DNA of 64,000 nucleotides from JBFJKD01 sp041600415 (GCA_041600415.1 JBFIKF010000005.1:248001-312000), one strand, 5' to 3'. Positions 18,228 to 28,128 are shown, counted from the stretch's first letter. The notes: a model not told the origin generated them from the sequence alone. Program-made: numbers and translations.

Positions 18228-18598
18228 CTCCGGTGAGTCCTTGCACAGCGGCGTAGAAATTTGCCTGCTCTGGTTGCCGGCAACAGCCAGCCAATTCGAC
18301 CGGTCATTATAACGTTGAGAAGGATTTACTGAACATCAATCAATTTGTCTAATGTTGTTTTTCTGTACAGTTGTTATTCATCGACAACGACGTTAGAAAA
18401 AAGTGATTGCTTTTCCTGCGGATAGCCCCTTAAATCGTCGCCAATCGGGCCGTTTATTTGCTCTGCGTGCGCAGGCATCAGGACATTTTGGGGGAGCAAC
18501 CGCTTCTATGTCGAAAGCGACAATACGCGATTCTTGTGCGGCATGAATGGCCCCCCTTTGGAACACCTGATCGGCCTGGTGCGAAGGTTCTTCACCCC
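18228..18598. other. Divergent HAD/ptsP intergenic region
   Basis: 371 bases with no convincing gene. An open frame leading into ptsP from 18458 encodes residues without homology, so I do not count it as part of ptsP. The A/T-rich part around 18320-18400 is the likely place for the divergent promoters. The rppH gene that often precedes ptsP in gammaproteobacteria is not here. Confidence 0.5.
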
Positions 18599-20854
18599 AT
18601 GAAAAATTCACTGATTACTCTGAAGAAAATTGTTCAGAAGATCGCCACGGCCCCGACACCGGACCAACAAACCGCAACGCTGGTCATCGAAATTCAGGCT
18701 GCCATGAAAGTGGATGTGTGTAGCCTGTATCTGGCCGAGGGTGATGACGAACTGGTGTTGGCGGCGACCCAGGGTCTGGCATCCGAATCAGTGGGCAAAG
18801 TGCGTATGAAAATTGGGATTGGGCTGGTGGGCACCACTGCTTTGACCCGCCATCCGCTCAATGTGGAAAACGCGCTCACTCACGAAAAATATCAATATTT
18901 CCCCGAAACCGGCGAAGAATCCTATCGCGGATTTATGTGTGTGCCGCTGATCAGTATGCGTCAGCTGGTCGGCGTGCTGGTGGTGCAGCAAAAACGGCGT
19001 CGCAAATTTACCGATGACGACGAAGCCTTTTTAATTACCATGGCCGCGCAGGTGGCCGGTATTTCCCATCAAATAGTGGTGCAACAGGGGCACGCGGCCA
19101 CACCCGCTCGGGTGCCTGGGGTAAAACGCGTCGCGGGGGTCAGGGGCGCGGCGGGTATTGGGATTGGTAAGCTGCACCTGATTGCCGATGGCGGTTTTGG
19201 CAATGTCCCCGACTGTAAAATCGACAATATCGAGCTGGAAATCGCTGCATTTCGCGAGGCGCTGCAGCTTACTCGTCATGAACTGGAGGAGGGCGCTGCC
19301 AGTCTATCCGCCAGTCTACCGGGGGATGTAGCGGAAATATTTACCGTGTATCGCATGTTGCTGGATAACAGTAATCTGGTTAGCGATATCGAAACGGAGA
19401 TTCATCAGGGCAGCTGGGCGCCCGGAGCGATTCGCAGTGTAGTCGACAAATATGCGTTGCAGTTTGAAACCATGGAGGACCCCTATTTTCGTGCGCGGGG
19501 CGAAGATATTCGCAACATTGGCGGCAAACTTTATAACAAGCTGGTGGGTAAGACCTTCGTCCCTACCACTGCCACCGACCTGATTCTGGTGGGCGACCTG
19601 ATCAGTATCACGGATCTGGCCCGTTATCGCACTGAGCAGGTGGTCGGCATTTTGTGTACCTCCGGGTCGGCCTTGTCGCACACCGCGGTGCTGGCCAACG
19701 CGCTGGGCATCGCCGCTGTCATGGGTACGGGGGAGATAAAAGGACTGGAGGAAGGCGCGCCGGCGATCGTTGACGGTTATCAGGGGGAGGTGGTGTTTAA
19801 CGCCCCCGAAGCGCTGGTGGTCGAGTATCGCGGGGTGCGCGATCGGGAACGCAACCTGCTGCGCGAACTGGAACATTTGAAAGACGAGCCAGCGGTTACC
19901 CTGGACGGGGTTTCCATAAAGTTGTACACCAATACTGGGCTGATGGCAGATATATCGCCGGGCCTGCTGCGCGGCGCGCAGGGCGTGGGACTGTATCGCT
20001 CGGAAATTCCATTTATGATCCACGATAATTTTCCGACCGAAGATGAGCAGTGTTCCGTTTATCGGCATGTGCTGGAAGCGTACCGCAATAAGCCCGTTTA
20101 TATTCGTACACTGGATATAGGTGGGGACAAGGCCCTGCCGTATTATTCTTTTAAGGAAGAAAATCCTTGTCTGGGGTGGCGCGGAATTCGCTTTACGCTG
20201 GATAATGCGGCGATATTTATGACCCAGGTGCGGGCCATGTTGCGCGCCTCGGCAGGGCTCGACAACCTGCACATACTGTTGCCCATGGTGAGCCGGGTCG
20301 ACGAGGTCACCAGTTTTCGGGAAATTCTGGTCGATGCACTGGGCCAGCTACAGGCGGAAGGATACCGCGTCGCGGTGCCCAGAATAGGCATTATGGTTGA
20401 AGTCCCCGGGGCCATCACTCTGCTTCCCTTTCTGGCCCACCGGATTGACTTTATCTCGATCGGCTCCAACGATTTGGCGCAGTATTTGCTGGCGGTAGAT
20501 CGCAATAATCCCCGCGTGTCGGGCATGTTTGATAATCTGCACCCGGCAGTACTGCATCAGGTACACCATATTATTCAGACGGCCAAGTGTCTCGAGCTGC
20601 CAGTCAGCTTATGTGGCGAAATGGCCGCCGATCCGCTGGCGGCGTTGTTGTTGTTAGGCATGGGTATCGATACCCTGAGTATGAGCGCCTATAATTTACC
20701 CAAGATAAAATGGTTAATTCGTTCGATTGCGTTTGAAGATGCCATCACCATATTGGAGCAGGCCCTGATGCTGGAGCACGAAAAGGAGATTCGAGCTATG
20801 GTTAAATCCGAGCTCGTTGCACGCGGCCTTGGTCACCTAGTGGCGTTGGCTTAA
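18599..20854 (+). CDS. ptsP: Phosphoenolpyruvate-protein phosphotransferase of the nitrogen PTS (EI-Ntr)
   Basis: A 751-residue cytoplasmic enzyme that autophosphorylates with PEP and starts the Ntr phosphorelay (NPr, EIIA-Ntr). The N-terminal GAF domain (about 18-165) is the glutamine/2-oxoglutarate-responsive part in other bacteria. It is followed by the PEP-utiliser N-terminal helices (170-300), the swivelling domain with phospho-His361 in GSALSHTAVLAN, and a TIM barrel with GLYRSEIPFM, RTLDIGGDKALPY, IMVEVPGA, FISIGSNDLAQYLL and the catalytic Cys in LCGEMAADP. I use ATG 18599, which gives the normal PtsP start. The next gene follows five bases after the stop. Confidence 0.95.
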   Translation: MKNSLITLKKIVQKIATAPTPDQQTATLVIEIQAAMKVDVCSLYLAEGDDELVLAATQGLASESVGKVRMKIGIGLVGTTALTRHPLNVENALTHEKYQYFPETGEESYRGFMCVPLISMRQLVGVLVVQQKRRRKFTDDDEAFLITMAAQVAGISHQIVVQQGHAATPARVPGVKRVAGVRGAAGIGIGKLHLIADGGFGNVPDCKIDNIELEIAAFREALQLTRHELEEGAASLSASLPGDVAEIFTVYRMLLDNSNLVSDIETEIHQGSWAPGAIRSVVDKYALQFETMEDPYFRARGEDIRNIGGKLYNKLVGKTFVPTTATDLILVGDLISITDLARYRTEQVVGILCTSGSALSHTAVLANALGIAAVMGTGEIKGLEEGAPAIVDGYQGEVVFNAPEALVVEYRGVRDRERNLLRELEHLKDEPAVTLDGVSIKLYTNTGLMADISPGLLRGAQGVGLYRSEIPFMIHDNFPTEDEQCSVYRHVLEAYRNKPVYIRTLDIGGDKALPYYSFKEENPCLGWRGIRFTLDNAAIFMTQVRAMLRASAGLDNLHILLPMVSRVDEVTSFREILVDALGQLQAEGYRVAVPRIGIMVEVPGAITLLPFLAHRIDFISIGSNDLAQYLLAVDRNNPRVSGMFDNLHPAVLHQVHHIIQTAKCLELPVSLCGEMAADPLAALLLLGMGIDTLSMSAYNLPKIKWLIRSIAFEDAITILEQALMLEHEKEIRAMVKSELVARGLGHLVALA

Positions 20855-20859
20855 CCCGG

Positions 20860-22332
20860 ATGTCGAACCTTTACGTCGTGGTCGATAACCTCGCTACCTG
20901 GGCACCTTATTTTAGTACTGAACAGGTGATCACCGCCCAGAGCTATCTATCAACACCAGATTACCGCCGCGCAGATGGTCAGATCTATAACCTGTGCCCA
21001 GATTTCAGCTACCGCAGCGAGGGCTATTACTGTTCGTTGCTGGCCCAGGCAAGGGGCCAGAGAATTATGCCGTCGGTGCGGACCATTAACGAGGTGGCGA
21101 GCGGTGCTCTGATCAAGCTTAACGTGGATGTGCTCACTAAAGTACAGCGCTATCTGGACAGCGCGATGCTAGGGGGCGAAGGACATTTCACGGTTAAAAT
21201 ATTTTTTGGTAAAACACGTATCTCCGAATTACAAAAGTTAGCGCGAAAATTGTTTGAAGCATTTCCGGCGCCGATTCTTGAGGTGGAGTTTGACCGGCAA
21301 CTCAACTGGCAAATAAGCGCCGTCCGGCTGGGCAAATTACAGAGTCTTAGCGATCAGGAGCAGGACGAATTTTCGGAAGCACTGGATGGTTTTAGTAAAA
21401 AAATCTGGCGCACGCCACGTTCCGGTAAATCATCCCGCTTTGATTTGGCGATTCTTGTCGATCCGGAAGAACCTATGCCGCCAAGCAACAAAGGCGCGCT
21501 GCAGAAATTTATGCAACAGGCGAAATTATTGAACATGGATGTCGATTTGATTGTTCCCCAGGAAATAAACCGATTGCTTGAATACGATGCGCTGTTTATT
21601 CGTCAAACCACGGCCGTCAATCATGCGACCTACGCATTTGCGCAGTTGGCGGCGCGGCACAATATGCCGGTGATCGACGATCCGGATTCGATCATCAAAT
21701 GTACCAATAAAGTATTCCTGCACGAACTGCTGACCTCGAACCGGGTCGCGGTACCGAAGTCGATCATGTTGTTCAGTGGTAGTCCGCTAAGTTACGAAGC
21801 GCTGGTAGAGCAGCTGGGGACCCCCCTGGTGCTCAAAATTCCCGACGGTTCATTCTCGGTGGGCATTGTTAAAGCCAGCAATGCCGATGAATTCAAAGTT
21901 GCAACGAATGAATTATTTGCCCAGTCGTCCGTGATTATCGTCCAGGAATATATTCCTACAGAGTTCGACTGGCGCATTGGCGTGCTTAACGGGCGCGCCC
22001 TGTACGCCTGTAAATATCTGATGGCCAGGGGGCATTGGCAGATATACAACCATCAGGGGGACAGCGTGAAATCCGGTGGTTTTGAAACAGTAGCCGTACA
22101 CAAGGTGCCGCGCCCGGTGCTTAAAGCGGCGCTGAAGGCCGCGTCTCTGATCGGTAATAGTTTATATGGGGTCGATCTCAAGGCAACGCAGAATGCGGTC
22201 GTAGTGATCGAGGTAAACGATAACCCTAATGTTGATAAAGGTGTGGAAGACGCTTATCTGGGCGATGATCTCTACCGCATTATTCTCGACGAGTTCGTGC
22301 GCCGTCTCGAAGCCCGCGGTCGGGCCCACTGA
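20860..22332 (+). CDS. RimK-like ATP-grasp ligase
   Basis: A 490-residue protein of the RimK-like ATP-grasp family. The N-terminal 200 residues are specific to this group (LATWAPYF, CPDFSYRSEGYYCSLLAQAR). The ATP-grasp core covers about 250-485, with the ATP-binding lysines in PLVLKIPDGSFS and the metal-binding ending VVVIEVNDNPNVDKG. Family members add amino acids, often glutamate, to peptides or small molecules; this group is predicted rather than characterised. It follows ptsP by five bases and precedes a GNAT gene by five, so ligase and acetyltransferase are probably co-produced and act on one substrate. Confidence 0.85.
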   Translation: MSNLYVVVDNLATWAPYFSTEQVITAQSYLSTPDYRRADGQIYNLCPDFSYRSEGYYCSLLAQARGQRIMPSVRTINEVASGALIKLNVDVLTKVQRYLDSAMLGGEGHFTVKIFFGKTRISELQKLARKLFEAFPAPILEVEFDRQLNWQISAVRLGKLQSLSDQEQDEFSEALDGFSKKIWRTPRSGKSSRFDLAILVDPEEPMPPSNKGALQKFMQQAKLLNMDVDLIVPQEINRLLEYDALFIRQTTAVNHATYAFAQLAARHNMPVIDDPDSIIKCTNKVFLHELLTSNRVAVPKSIMLFSGSPLSYEALVEQLGTPLVLKIPDGSFSVGIVKASNADEFKVATNELFAQSSVIIVQEYIPTEFDWRIGVLNGRALYACKYLMARGHWQIYNHQGDSVKSGGFETVAVHKVPRPVLKAALKAASLIGNSLYGVDLKATQNAVVVIEVNDNPNVDKGVEDAYLGDDLYRIILDEFVRRLEARGRAH

Positions 22333-22337
22333 TAGAC

Positions 22338-22799
22338 ATGCAGGTCGCTGGCAAGCCTCGCATTCGCATAGGCGCTGTAAGGGACCTTCCGGCCCTGGTC
22401 GCTCTGGAAACAAACACATTCAGCGACGATCGGTTTAGTCGTCGTCAATTTCACTGGTTGCTGACACGGGCCAACGGGTATTTTGTGGTGGCCGAGGCAA
22501 ACCAGACAATTGTCGGTTACGCTATTGGACTGTACCGGCGTAATTCGCGCGTCTGTCGCTGTTATGGGCTGGCGGTTGCTGCGCATCTCAGGGGTGGTGG
22601 TCTCGCGCAACAACTGATGGCGAAATTGCGGATGGAAGCCGTACGTCGTGGCTGTATCGCAATTAGTCTGGAGGTGCGTGCCGATAATCAGCGCGCCATT
22701 AATTTTTATCGACGTCTCGGTTTTCAGCACTATGAAGGGCTACCGCAATACTACGACCACGGTGCGGACGGTCTGCGTTTGCGGATGGTGGTGGAATAA
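22338..22799 (+). CDS. GNAT-family N-acetyltransferase, RimI-like
   Basis: A 153-residue single-domain acetyltransferase. Acetyl-CoA binding is shown by GLAVAAHLRGGGLAQQLM (motif A, R-x-x-G-x-A type) and the closing strand by NQRAINFYRRLGFQHYEG. The initiation codon lies five bases after the ATP-grasp stop, indicating translational coupling. RimI-like GNATs next to RimK-like ligases are a recurrent predicted peptide-modification pair. The substrate is unknown. Confidence 0.85.
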   Translation: MQVAGKPRIRIGAVRDLPALVALETNTFSDDRFSRRQFHWLLTRANGYFVVAEANQTIVGYAIGLYRRNSRVCRCYGLAVAAHLRGGGLAQQLMAKLRMEAVRRGCIAISLEVRADNQRAINFYRRLGFQHYEGLPQYYDHGADGLRLRMVVE

Positions 22800-22854
22800 T
22801 ACACAGGTTTTTCTGCCAGGGGTGGGCTCTCGACTTTTTCGGAACAATTGTCAG

Positions 22855-24585
22855 TCAGTGACGGTTCGGATCGGACAAGTACAACAGCGCGTCGGCAAGT
22901 GTCGGGTAGATTGCACAAACCCCGGCTTCGGGTTTAAAGCCCGCGCGCGCCAGGGTTTTTAGTGGTTGGAACTGTAAGTCGGCCAACAATACCAGCGTGC
23001 CCGATGCGCGACATTTTGCCAGGAATTTGGTTAACGCGGCGACGCCACCAGCATCGAGAAGCGACACGCCGTCGAGATACAGAACCAGGCCCTGTTTGTT
23101 TTTGCAGTGCAACGCAAGCTCGCCAAAAATGCGGTCTGCCGCTGCAAAGAAGAGCGGGCCGTTGATTTTGAAAATCTGCCAGTTGGATGGCACTTCCACG
23201 TCGATCAGTTTTTTATTTTCGGTGACATCGCGCACGGTGGTCATTTCGGCAATCTGTTTCATAAACAACAATGACGACAGCACGATACCTGCGGTGATAG
23301 CGATAACCATGTCGAATAGAACAGTGAGGCTAAAGCAGGTGAAAAACACCGCAATGTCGCTCCCCGGCGCGGTGCGTAGCAGTCGCACCGCTTTGGGTGC
23401 TTCGCTCATGTTCCATGCCACCACCAAAAGCAGGGCGGCCATACTTGCCATGGGCAAATAACCCAGTAAGCGAGTCAGGAAAATCAAGGACAGCAGGACG
23501 ACCACAGCGTGTACCATCGATGCAACTGGCGACTGCGCACCTGCCCTGAAGTTAGCTGCGGAGCGGGCAATTGCAGCGGTTGCAGTGATGCCACCAAACA
23601 GCGGCGCGATGATATTGCCGAGTCCTTGTCCAAATAGCTCGCTGTTGGCGCTGTGGCGGGTGCCTGTCATGCCATCCAACACGACCGCACACAGCAGGGA
23701 CTCGATGGCGCCGAGCATGGCTATCGCAAATGCGCTGGCCAGTAGATCCTGTGCGAGGAGCCAACTGAATACCAATGGTTGCTCGCCGGGCTGACTGCGC
23801 AACCAGGGCCATTGAAAATCCGGCAGTAAAGGTGGAATACCCAATCCGCTGGTTCCGTCGGGGAGAACAAAACTGAATGTTGAATTAATGGTCGCAACGG
23901 CATGCCCCTGTTGATCCAGGAAGAACGCCACCAGGCCGCCAGCCAGTACGGCGGGCAAGTAGGCAGATATCGACGTTTTGAGATACGGCCACAACTGGAG
24001 AACAGCCAGGGTGCTCAGCCCTGTGATTAGTGTCCAGGGCGACAGCGTTGGGACAGTCGCGACCAACACGGTGACCTTGTCGATAAAATGCTCCGGCAGA
24101 ATGAGCGCCAGACCAAAGAAATCCTTGATCTGCATCGTGGCGATAACCACCGCAATGCCAGCAGTAAACCCGAGGGTAACGGACGCCGGAATATATTCGA
24201 TATAGCGCCCCATACGCAGGACCGACATCAGGATAAGGAGTACGCCGGCCAACATGGTGGTGATCATTAACCCTGCCAATCCGTATTGCTGGACGACAGG
24301 ATACAAAATTACCACGAAGGCGGCGGTCGGGCCGGAGACGCTATAACGCGAACCGCCGCTGAGGGGAATAATAAATCCAGCGATAACCGCCGTGTACAAC
24401 CCATATTGCGGTGCCACGCCGCTTGCTATCGCGAGCGCCATGGCGAGCGGAATAGCAATAATGCCCACGGTAATTCCCGCCACCACATCCTTGTACAGGA
24501 CGGGGAGTCGATAGGATTTTTGCGCTAGTGTTTCGCGCAGGGCGTGGGCGAAGCGCAGGGAAAATAGGTGTGCGCGATGGCTCAT
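22855..24585 (-). CDS. SulP-family inorganic anion transporter with STAS domain
   Basis: A 576-residue SLC26/SulP permease. Twelve to fourteen membrane helices cover about 30-435, with GIIAIPLAMALAIASG and the signature YGLYTAVIAGFIIPLSGGS. A cytoplasmic STAS domain follows (about 465-570, GLVLYLDGVSLLDAGG). SulP proteins carry sulfate, bicarbonate (BicA) or other anions. Next to a universal stress protein and an SbtA/SbtB pair, bicarbonate is an attractive inference, but sulfate is not excluded. The gene lies 120 bases downstream of the Usp gene on the same strand and may be co-transcribed with it. Confidence 0.88.
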   Translation of the reverse strand: MSHRAHLFSLRFAHALRETLAQKSYRLPVLYKDVVAGITVGIIAIPLAMALAIASGVAPQYGLYTAVIAGFIIPLSGGSRYSVSGPTAAFVVILYPVVQQYGLAGLMITTMLAGVLLILMSVLRMGRYIEYIPASVTLGFTAGIAVVIATMQIKDFFGLALILPEHFIDKVTVLVATVPTLSPWTLITGLSTLAVLQLWPYLKTSISAYLPAVLAGGLVAFFLDQQGHAVATINSTFSFVLPDGTSGLGIPPLLPDFQWPWLRSQPGEQPLVFSWLLAQDLLASAFAIAMLGAIESLLCAVVLDGMTGTRHSANSELFGQGLGNIIAPLFGGITATAAIARSAANFRAGAQSPVASMVHAVVVLLSLIFLTRLLGYLPMASMAALLLVVAWNMSEAPKAVRLLRTAPGSDIAVFFTCFSLTVLFDMVIAITAGIVLSSLLFMKQIAEMTTVRDVTENKKLIDVEVPSNWQIFKINGPLFFAAADRIFGELALHCKNKQGLVLYLDGVSLLDAGGVAALTKFLAKCRASGTLVLLADLQFQPLKTLARAGFKPEAGVCAIYPTLADALLYLSDPNRH

Positions 24586-24705
24586 TGTACCGACGCCGGT
24601 GCTTCGCCAGAGGCGGGGTGCGTGGAGCTGAAGCTGTGTTGTGTGAAAATAATGTCCGTAATGTCAGGTTCCGCGGTACTGGTAGATTAATTAGCGCTGG
24701 TTTTT

Positions 24706-25539
24706 TCAGGGTTTGATAATGAGCAAGTCCGTGCGCAGATTTTTGATAATGTTCTCCGCGGTATTACCCAGCAGTTTGCCTTTGACACCCTTGCGGCCCA
24801 CGCTGCCCATAATGACCAGTTCTGCCTTGATTTTTTTGGCGATTCTGGAAATTTCCTTCACCGGATTGCCAGCCGTAACGTGGGTCGCATCCGTACTGGT
24901 ACCCTGTTGTTCAAGCAGGGTATGTAGTTTTTTGGTGGCCGCAACACCTTTGGTTCGCATCACTTCCGGGGGTTCTGTAATCACCAACGCGTCGAGTGCT
25001 TTGGCGATGGCAATCGTGTAGGCGACGTGTAGTTTACTATGGCCAGTGACAGCCAATTGTTGCGCCATATCCAGCACCTTGCCGTTGATGGTTTGTTGCA
25101 ATTTATTGCGACTTGCGGCATCCACCGTGGCCAGTATGCACGGCTTGCTTTTCCATTTTTTGGGTGAACAAATCAGCAGCGGACAGGTGAGTTGACGAAT
25201 TAGTTTCCAGTCGGTCGGCGTGTGGAATATCTTTCTGGAGTAATCCCCGGTTTTTATTACCAGGTCAATAGCGCGGGATGCTACCGCTTGCAAGGCCCAC
25301 TCAGCAATGTCCGGGTGAGCGACGAATTCAGTGCTAACTTTGAGCTTTGGGGCCGGTTGGCGGGCAAGGGCAGCAGTGATAAGTGCCCGTAATGCTTCCT
25401 TGGTCGCTTTGTCGGCTCGTGGCGCGCCAAACACTGCCATACTGATTTTTGCGCCAAATGGCACCGCCATCGCGATAGCTTTGTCGAGGACAGAATTTTG
25501 CGAGTTGTCGTAATTCCAGATAACGAGAATATGCTGCAT
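24706..25539 (-). CDS. Tandem-domain universal stress protein
   Basis: A 277-residue protein with two Usp domains. The first (about 1-135) begins HILVIWNYDNSQNSVLDKA and lacks a clear ATP motif. The second (about 140-277) ends with the ATP-binding motif MGSVGRKGVKGKLLGNTAE. Usp proteins bind ATP/AMP and accumulate under starvation or stress. Its position directly upstream of a SulP gene repeats, in reverse order, the SulP-Usp pair at 28435-30785, suggesting a functional link between Usp and anion uptake. Confidence 0.88.
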   Translation of the reverse strand: MQHILVIWNYDNSQNSVLDKAIAMAVPFGAKISMAVFGAPRADKATKEALRALITAALARQPAPKLKVSTEFVAHPDIAEWALQAVASRAIDLVIKTGDYSRKIFHTPTDWKLIRQLTCPLLICSPKKWKSKPCILATVDAASRNKLQQTINGKVLDMAQQLAVTGHSKLHVAYTIAIAKALDALVITEPPEVMRTKGVAATKKLHTLLEQQGTSTDATHVTAGNPVKEISRIAKKIKAELVIMGSVGRKGVKGKLLGNTAENIIKNLRTDLLIIKP

Positions 25540-25841
25540 GTGCGGTTTCCCCAGGACATTGCGTTAAGCGGCATTATTCTGGCATACCGGCAGTCCCTGG
25601 GAAAGTGCTGTGTTAGCCCGGTTGAGTAGCATAAAAATGGTGTAGGAGATAACGCCCATGCAATCAGGGTGTAAGTAAACAATTTTTAGCAGGCATGGAC
25701 GATTGTGTTTGTCTACGGCCGTCGCCTGACGTAGCATTTGCGCCTGTCTGGCGCTGGTCGTCTGAATGTGGAGGAGCCCAGCCGCGCAGCGGTTAGCACA
25801 GCGCATTGCTGGCTGACCAGAATACTTAACCGAGTTTGCCA
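25540..25841. other. Divergent Usp/sbtA intergenic region
   Basis: 302 bases, no gene recognised. It must carry the promoters of the leftward Usp-SulP unit and the rightward sbtA-sbtB unit. Minus-strand open frames here have no domain support. Confidence 0.5.
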
Positions 25842-26792
25842 ATGAGCGCGATTGATCCAATTATTTTATTTTTTTTACTGGGGCTGTTTGCCGGCCTGAT
25901 GCGTTCGGCCCTGCGCCTGCCGGCGGCGGTGTACGAATTTGTCAGTATTCTGCTGTTGCTGGCCATCGGGCTAAAGGGGGGGGTCGAACTGGCCAGGCAG
26001 CCATTTGCCATGCTGCTGCCACAAATGCTGGCCGTATTGGCCATGGGTCTCCTGCTACCCCTGGTGGCTTTCCCCATTCTGTTATACGCCGGGCGTTTCA
26101 AGCGGGCGGACGCCGCTTCTATCGCCGCGCACTATGGGTCCGTGAGCGTGGGTACCTACGCGGTGGCGGTGGCATATTTTGCAACACGTGGCATTACGTT
26201 CGAAGAGCACATGCCATTACTACTGGTGCTGCTGGAGGTCCCGGCTATTCTGGTGGGCATAGTGCTGGCCCGTGGGCTGTCGCGAGAAACCCGTTGGGGC
26301 TCGGTCGCCCACGAGGTGTTTTTGGGCAAAGGCATAGTTTTGTTACTTGGCGGATTACTGATTGGCTGGGCTGCCGGTCCCGACGGTCTGTCGTCCATCG
26401 CGCCGTTGTTTTTTGATCTGTTCAAGGGTGTGCTGGCGATCTTCCTGCTGGAGATGGGCCTGATTGCCGCGGCACAGGTTGGCGCACTGCGTCAGTACGG
26501 GCCATTTTTACTGGTGTTTGGCATCGCCATGCCGTTATTTTCTGCCGTGGTTGGCACTGGCCTGGCGTGGCTGTTGGGGCTGTCGGTTGGCGGTGCCGCC
26601 ATGTTAGCCACACTGGCAGCGAGTGCGTCCTATATTGCGGTACCCGCAGCCATGCGTATTTCAGTGCCGGAGGCTAATCCAACGCTATCGTTGACGGCAT
26701 CACTGGGGGTAACGTTTCCGTTTAACGTGTTGGTGGGCATTCCAGTTTATTATGCGCTCGCCGTAAAGGCGTATGCGATTCTGGGGGGATAA
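25842..26792 (+). CDS. sbtA: SbtA-type sodium-dependent bicarbonate permease
   Basis: A 316-residue membrane protein with about ten helices in two inverted halves, matching the SbtA family (PF05982). Recognisable are DPIILFFLLGLFAGLMRSAL at the start, HYGSVSVGTYAVAVAYF, and ATLAASASYIAVPAAMR in the second half, the substrate-binding crossover helices of SbtA. I take ATG 25842; an in-frame TTG two codons earlier is less likely. SbtA imports bicarbonate with sodium in cyanobacteria. The next gene, six bases on, encodes its usual regulator, which makes the assignment firm at family level. Confidence 0.9.
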   Translation: MSAIDPIILFFLLGLFAGLMRSALRLPAAVYEFVSILLLLAIGLKGGVELARQPFAMLLPQMLAVLAMGLLLPLVAFPILLYAGRFKRADAASIAAHYGSVSVGTYAVAVAYFATRGITFEEHMPLLLVLLEVPAILVGIVLARGLSRETRWGSVAHEVFLGKGIVLLLGGLLIGWAAGPDGLSSIAPLFFDLFKGVLAIFLLEMGLIAAAQVGALRQYGPFLLVFGIAMPLFSAVVGTGLAWLLGLSVGGAAMLATLAASASYIAVPAAMRISVPEANPTLSLTASLGVTFPFNVLVGIPVYYALAVKAYAILGG

Positions 26793-26798
26793 GAGCAA

Positions 26799-27110
26799 AT
26801 GACGCAGAGCAATGAGCGCACGCGCAAACTGTTGACCATTATCACCGAAGCTGCGATTGAAGCGTCTCTGGTACGGGACATCGAACGGCTGGGCGCTCAC
26901 GGTTATACGGTTACCGACGCGCGCGGCAAGGGCAGTCGCGGCGCGCGCAACGCCGGCTGGGAAACGAGCAGCAATATTCATATCGAAGTAGTGTGTGACG
27001 CGACTACCGCGCAGGCGATTACCGCGCACCTGCAGGCGCACTATTACGAAAACTATGCGATGATTATGTTTGCTGCAGATGTTGAAGTATTGCGGCCAGA
27101 AAAATTTTAA
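26799..27110 (+). CDS. sbtB: SbtB-like PII signalling protein
   Basis: A 103-residue PII-fold protein. LLTIITEAAIEASLVRDIER gives the first strand and helix, DARGKGSRGARNAG the nucleotide-contacting start of the T-loop, and NIHIEVVCDATTAQAI the third strand. In SbtA-SbtB pairs the trimer binds adenine nucleotides (cAMP, AMP, ADP/ATP) and locks or opens the SbtA transporter. The redox CGPxGC C-terminal tail of some cyanobacterial SbtB proteins is absent. The tight coupling with sbtA supports the role. Confidence 0.88.
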   Translation: MTQSNERTRKLLTIITEAAIEASLVRDIERLGAHGYTVTDARGKGSRGARNAGWETSSNIHIEVVCDATTAQAITAHLQAHYYENYAMIMFAADVEVLRPEKF

Positions 27111-27267
27111 TGAGAGAATAGAATTCCGCGATAATATAAGAGATGAGCTCCGAATTAGAGGGTGGTACAATTTTTCATACCTGTTTAGAAAAACCTTCCG
27201 ACTTAAATTTCTGTGGCCCAAGAAAGTGGGCGTTAATATCGCGCAAGATTTGCGCTGAGGTAATCGC

Positions 27268-28128
27268 GTGAATAAAAAAACAATAGTGTATATTTTATCG
27301 AGTAATTATTCTGGATCAACATTGCTGTCCCTGATGTTGGGGGCCCATAGTAGAGCAATCCAGATAGGCGAAGCCAAGGTGTTGCGTCGCGTGGATAGTT
27401 CGAGGCCGCCGTGCGTAATATGTGGTGTGGAAAACGTTTGTGCCGTCAACGAGGGTATTACACCCGAAAACGTTGACCGTCTATACGATATTCAGTTCGA
27501 GCGATGGCCATCCGTCGAAGTGATAGTGGATAATTCGAAAAAACCTTACTGGGCGGAACGATTTTTATCCCAACGGTCAAAGTACAACTTGAAGTTTGTC
27601 CACCTTGTTCGCGACCCCAGGTCCCTGGTGCGCCGCTGGGATATGAAGTTTGATACCTGGTCGAATGTGCTGGTGCAACGTTGGCGTGCGATTCGACATT
27701 CAAAAAATATCTATTTAAGAGACCCATTTTGTAATAACACCACTTTGTATGCGTACAAATGGTTGCGTCAGAATCAAAATATTTCCCAATTTCTGGCGCG
27801 CTACAAGTTGGAACACTGCGTGGTAAATTATTGTGATTTGGTTACTAATACCGAAGCCGAATTGCGCAAATTGAATGGCTATGTCGGTCTTGAGTATGAA
27901 AAGCAGCAGGAAGTATACTGGGAAGTTAGGCAGCACGGAGGTGGAAAGACATCCGCTATTATAGCGCGCGGAGGTATTCAGAAGGATTTACGGTGGCAAG
28001 ATTACTTGACTGAAAAAACAAAGCTTTCCGTTGCCGGGAACGGCTTGATAAATAATTATTTAGCTGGGCTTGGGTTACGGTTTTCTGAAGACGGTTTGAG
28101 CGAGTTATCTGAACCGATTCGTAGTTAG
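27268..28128 (+). CDS. Sulfotransferase-family protein
   Basis: A 286-residue cytoplasmic sulfotransferase-like protein starting at GTG 27268 after TGAGG. The PAPS-binding loop is SSNYSGSTLLSLMLG near residue 10 and the 3'-phosphate-binding block is FVHLVRDPRSLVRRW near residue 113. Two Cys pairs at 50-65 (PPCVICGVENVC) could bind metal. It would transfer sulfate from PAPS to a glycan, lipid or metabolite. The gene is more AT-rich than its neighbours and sits alone between the sbtAB unit and a Usp gene, a sign of acquisition. Confidence 0.8.
   Translation: MNKKTIVYILSSNYSGSTLLSLMLGAHSRAIQIGEAKVLRRVDSSRPPCVICGVENVCAVNEGITPENVDRLYDIQFERWPSVEVIVDNSKKPYWAERFLSQRSKYNLKFVHLVRDPRSLVRRWDMKFDTWSNVLVQRWRAIRHSKNIYLRDPFCNNTTLYAYKWLRQNQNISQFLARYKLEHCVVNYCDLVTNTEAELRKLNGYVGLEYEKQQEVYWEVRQHGGGKTSAIIARGGIQKDLRWQDYLTEKTKLSVAGNGLINNYLAGLGLRFSEDGLSELSEPIRS

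Noticed and set aside
18458..18598. Upstream extension of ptsP by 47 codons
   Set aside because: The added residues have no similarity to PtsP; ATG 18599 gives the normal family start.
19316..20272. 318-codon minus-strand frame
   Set aside because: Antisense to ptsP, whose reading frame is unambiguous.
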